Source of the DNA: Marinobacter sp. SS13-12
GTDB taxonomy: Bacteria; Pseudomonadota; Gammaproteobacteria; Pseudomonadales; Oleiphilaceae
Assembly: GCF_030227115.1 (NCBI RefSeq)
Contig: NZ_JASSUA010000001.1
Span: 2,046,001-2,110,000, forward strand
Length of the DNA stretch: 64,000 nt
Direction of reading: 5' to 3'
Positions 62,372 through 64,000 of the stretch are shown here, in pieces (position 1 is the stretch's first letter; each line of letters opens with the position of its first letter). Under the pieces are notes generated by a model, which did no database searches, had not been told where the DNA came from, and saw only the letters and a list, made by a program, of their open reading frames with translations. Both the position numbers and the translations under genes were made by a program.

Positions 62372-63382
62372 ATGTTTGAAGATAAAGTTCTAATGATTAC
62401 CGGTGGCACGGGCTCGTTCGGTAAAACAGTTCTTAAGCGATTTTTAGATACAAATATTCGTGAAATTCGAATTTTCAGTCGGGATGAAAAAAAGCAAGAG
62501 GATATGCGTCTTGCGCTGTCGAACGACAAGGTCAAGTTTTATATTGGTGATGTGAGGTCTCATGACAGCATAAAGCAGGCCATGGTAGGCGTTGATTACG
62601 TTTTCCATGCAGCTGCACTCAAGCAGGTTCCTTCCTGCGAGTTTCACCCAATGGAAGCGGTGAGGACTAACGTTCTTGGCACTGAAAATGTCCTCAATGC
62701 GGCCATTGAAAGCAATGTAAAGCGGGTTGTTGTCCTTAGTACTGATAAGGCGGTGTATCCGATTAATGCCATGGGCATCTCGAAAGCCATGGCCGAAAAG
62801 CTGATGGTGGCAAAGTCACGTCTTGTCCCCGAGGGCGGCCCGGTTTTGTGTGCCACCAGATACGGAAACGTTATGGCTTCCCGAGGGTCGGTGATTCCTT
62901 TGTTTCTGAAGCAAATTAAAAACAAAGAAGCATTAACCGTAACAGATCCTGAAATGACCAGATTTCTGATGTCGCTTGAGGATTCTCTTGATCTGGTTCT
63001 GCATGCTTTTGAAAATGCGACACAAGGGGACATTTTTGTGCAAAAAGCGCCTGCGTCAACTGTGCAGGATCTTGCGCAGGCACTGAAAGAGTTATTTGGG
63101 GCTGACAATACAATTAGAATAATTGGCACCCGGCATGGTGAGAAACTCTATGAGTCACTCATTTCCAGGGAGGAAATGGCGAAGTCAGAGGATATGGGCC
63201 GTTACTACCGCATACAGGCCGATAACCGTGATCTGAATTACCGGAAATTTTTTGTGGAAGGTGAAGAAAAAATTTCCCAGTCGGATGACTATACCTCTCA
63301 TAATACGACTCGTTTAACCGTTCCGGAAGTAAAGAGTCTGGTTAGTGAGCTGGAGTACGTGAAGGAGCAGCTCAATGCTTAA
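62372..63382 (+). CDS. wbjB: UDP-GlcNAc 4,6-dehydratase/epimerase, WbjB/FnlA/CapE type
   Basis: A 336-residue extended SDR enzyme that starts L-FucNAc (or L-QuiNAc-like) synthesis from UDP-GlcNAc. It has the NAD loop TGGTGSFG at residues 10-17, FSRDEKKQEDMR, the catalytic STDKAVYPINAMGISKAMAE with M-x-x-x-K in place of the common Y-x-x-x-K, which is characteristic of this inverting group. Start ATG at 62372; TTG at 62360 would add four residues. It overlaps the next gene by 8 bp. The IS630 insertion upstream may have changed its promoter. Confidence 0.92.
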   Translation: MFEDKVLMITGGTGSFGKTVLKRFLDTNIREIRIFSRDEKKQEDMRLALSNDKVKFYIGDVRSHDSIKQAMVGVDYVFHAAALKQVPSCEFHPMEAVRTNVLGTENVLNAAIESNVKRVVVLSTDKAVYPINAMGISKAMAEKLMVAKSRLVPEGGPVLCATRYGNVMASRGSVIPLFLKQIKNKEALTVTDPEMTRFLMSLEDSLDLVLHAFENATQGDIFVQKAPASTVQDLAQALKELFGADNTIRIIGTRHGEKLYESLISREEMAKSEDMGRYYRIQADNRDLNYRKFFVEGEEKISQSDDYTSHNTTRLTVPEVKSLVSELEYVKEQLNA

Positions 63383-64000
63383 GGTCATGACGCTCGTAGG
63401 CACCCGCCCTGAACTGATAAAAATGAGCCGCGTGATTGCCGAGTTGGATAAACAGGTCAACCATATCCTGGTGCATTCCGGGCAAAATTATGACTTTGAG
63501 CTGAATCAGGTTTTTTTTGATGATCTTGAAATTCGCAAGCCTGATTATTTTCTGGGTGCCGCCGGAAGTACTGCCGCCAAAACCATTGCAGAAGTGATTG
63601 CCAGGGCTGACGAAGTTTTTGCCGTTGAAAAGCCGGATGCGTTGTTGCTTTATGGTGACACCAATTCCTGTATGGCGGTGATCTCGGCGAAACGGAGGAA
63701 AATCCCAGTCTTTCACATGGAGGCTGGAAACCGGTGTTTTGATGAGAGGGTGCCTGAAGAACTTAATCGTAAAGTGTTGGACCATTTGAGTGACATCAAT
63801 ATGGTTTTAACTGAGCACGCGCGTCGTTATTTGATTGCCGAGGGCATTCGGCCGGAAACAATCCTGAAAACCGGCTCTCACATGCATGAAGTCCTGAACT
63901 ATTACATGCCCAAAATTCAGCAATCGGATGTTTTAGACCGAAGTGGACTTGAAGCCGGAAAATTTTTCATCGCGAGCGCTCATCGCGAAGAGAACGTAGA
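63375..64000 (+). CDS. wbjD: UDP-GlcNAc/FucNAc 2-epimerase, WbjD/FnlC type, truncated by window end
   Basis: The first 208 residues of a 2-epimerase of the WecB superfamily, most like WbjD/FnlC/CapG, which makes UDP-L-FucNAc in the WbjB-WbjC-WbjD pathway. It starts MLKVMTLVGTRPELIKMSRV and has HSGQNYDFELNQVFFDDLEI, LLLYGDTNSCMAVISAKRRK, MEAGNRCFDERVPEELNRK and a final ASAHREENV at the window edge. wbjC is not between wbjB and this gene, so it would have to follow beyond the window. The ATG overlaps the end of wbjB. Confidence 0.92.
   Translation, partial: MLKVMTLVGTRPELIKMSRVIAELDKQVNHILVHSGQNYDFELNQVFFDDLEIRKPDYFLGAAGSTAAKTIAEVIARADEVFAVEKPDALLLYGDTNSCMAVISAKRRKIPVFHMEAGNRCFDERVPEELNRKVLDHLSDINMVLTEHARRYLIAEGIRPETILKTGSHMHEVLNYYMPKIQQSDVLDRSGLEAGKFFIASAHREENV

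Overview
The window looks like chromosome from a marine gammaproteobacterium, most likely Marinobacter or a close relative. This rests on gene order (murA-hisG-hisD-hisC followed by Nif3, YhcB and ZapE genes; pilB-pilC-pilD-coaE), on protein character, and on several families of short palindromic repeats. The genus is an inference; no 16S rRNA or tRNA gene is visible.

Layout. 1-6.9 kb: end of murA, a histidine block (short-form hisG, hisD, hisC), a Nif3-family gene, and divergent yhcB/zapE. 7-14.9 kb: a thiolase, a DUF1302-DUF1329 envelope pair closed by a strong terminator, and a MalT-type LuxR regulator. 14.9-24.9 kb (mostly minus strand): an acyltransferase, a Bax-like glucosaminidase, a large unknown lipoprotein, a YfaZ-like protein, yacG, a hybrid sensor kinase, trmO, a predicted outer-membrane protein and coaE. 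24.9-36.3 kb: type IV pilus genes pilD, pilC, pilB (minus) and pilA (plus, sigma-54 promoter), then a probable pilin-modification locus (GT-C transferase, TfpX/TfpZ-type accessory protein) and AT-rich glycosyltransferase genes. 36.4-40.3 kb: a beta-CASP metallo-hydrolase, a brnT-brnA toxin-antitoxin pair inside a 74-bp direct repeat, cysQ, and a RAYT-type transposase among four copies of its presumed palindrome. 40.4-47.9 kb: a type VI secretion payload module (VgrG, DUF4123 adaptor, VasX-like pore-forming effector, DUF6708 membrane immunity candidate). 48.1-64 kb: an rfaH relic, an OafA-type acyltransferase, intact rfaH, then an exopolysaccharide/capsule locus (two Wzz-like proteins, Wzi, a Wza-like exporter, WbpB/WbpD/WbpE-type sugar enzymes, a glycosyltransferase, an intact IS630-family element, and WbjB/WbjD-type enzymes). 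The last gene is cut by the window end.

How the parts fit. RfaH is encoded just before the polysaccharide genes, and a 12-base ops-like sequence lies in the first codons of wzi, so RfaH probably controls this locus by antitermination. The sugar enzymes predict a polymer with a 2,3-diacetamido uronic acid and a FucNAc-type sugar. Pilus assembly genes are grouped around pilA, whose downstream genes probably modify or mature the pilin. Repeats recur throughout: a TCGGATTA family (one perfect 32-bp inverted repeat; one copy supplies the end of rfaH), a GGGGTCAGACCCC family near the RAYT gene, and a paired-hairpin element with a shared core but different arms.
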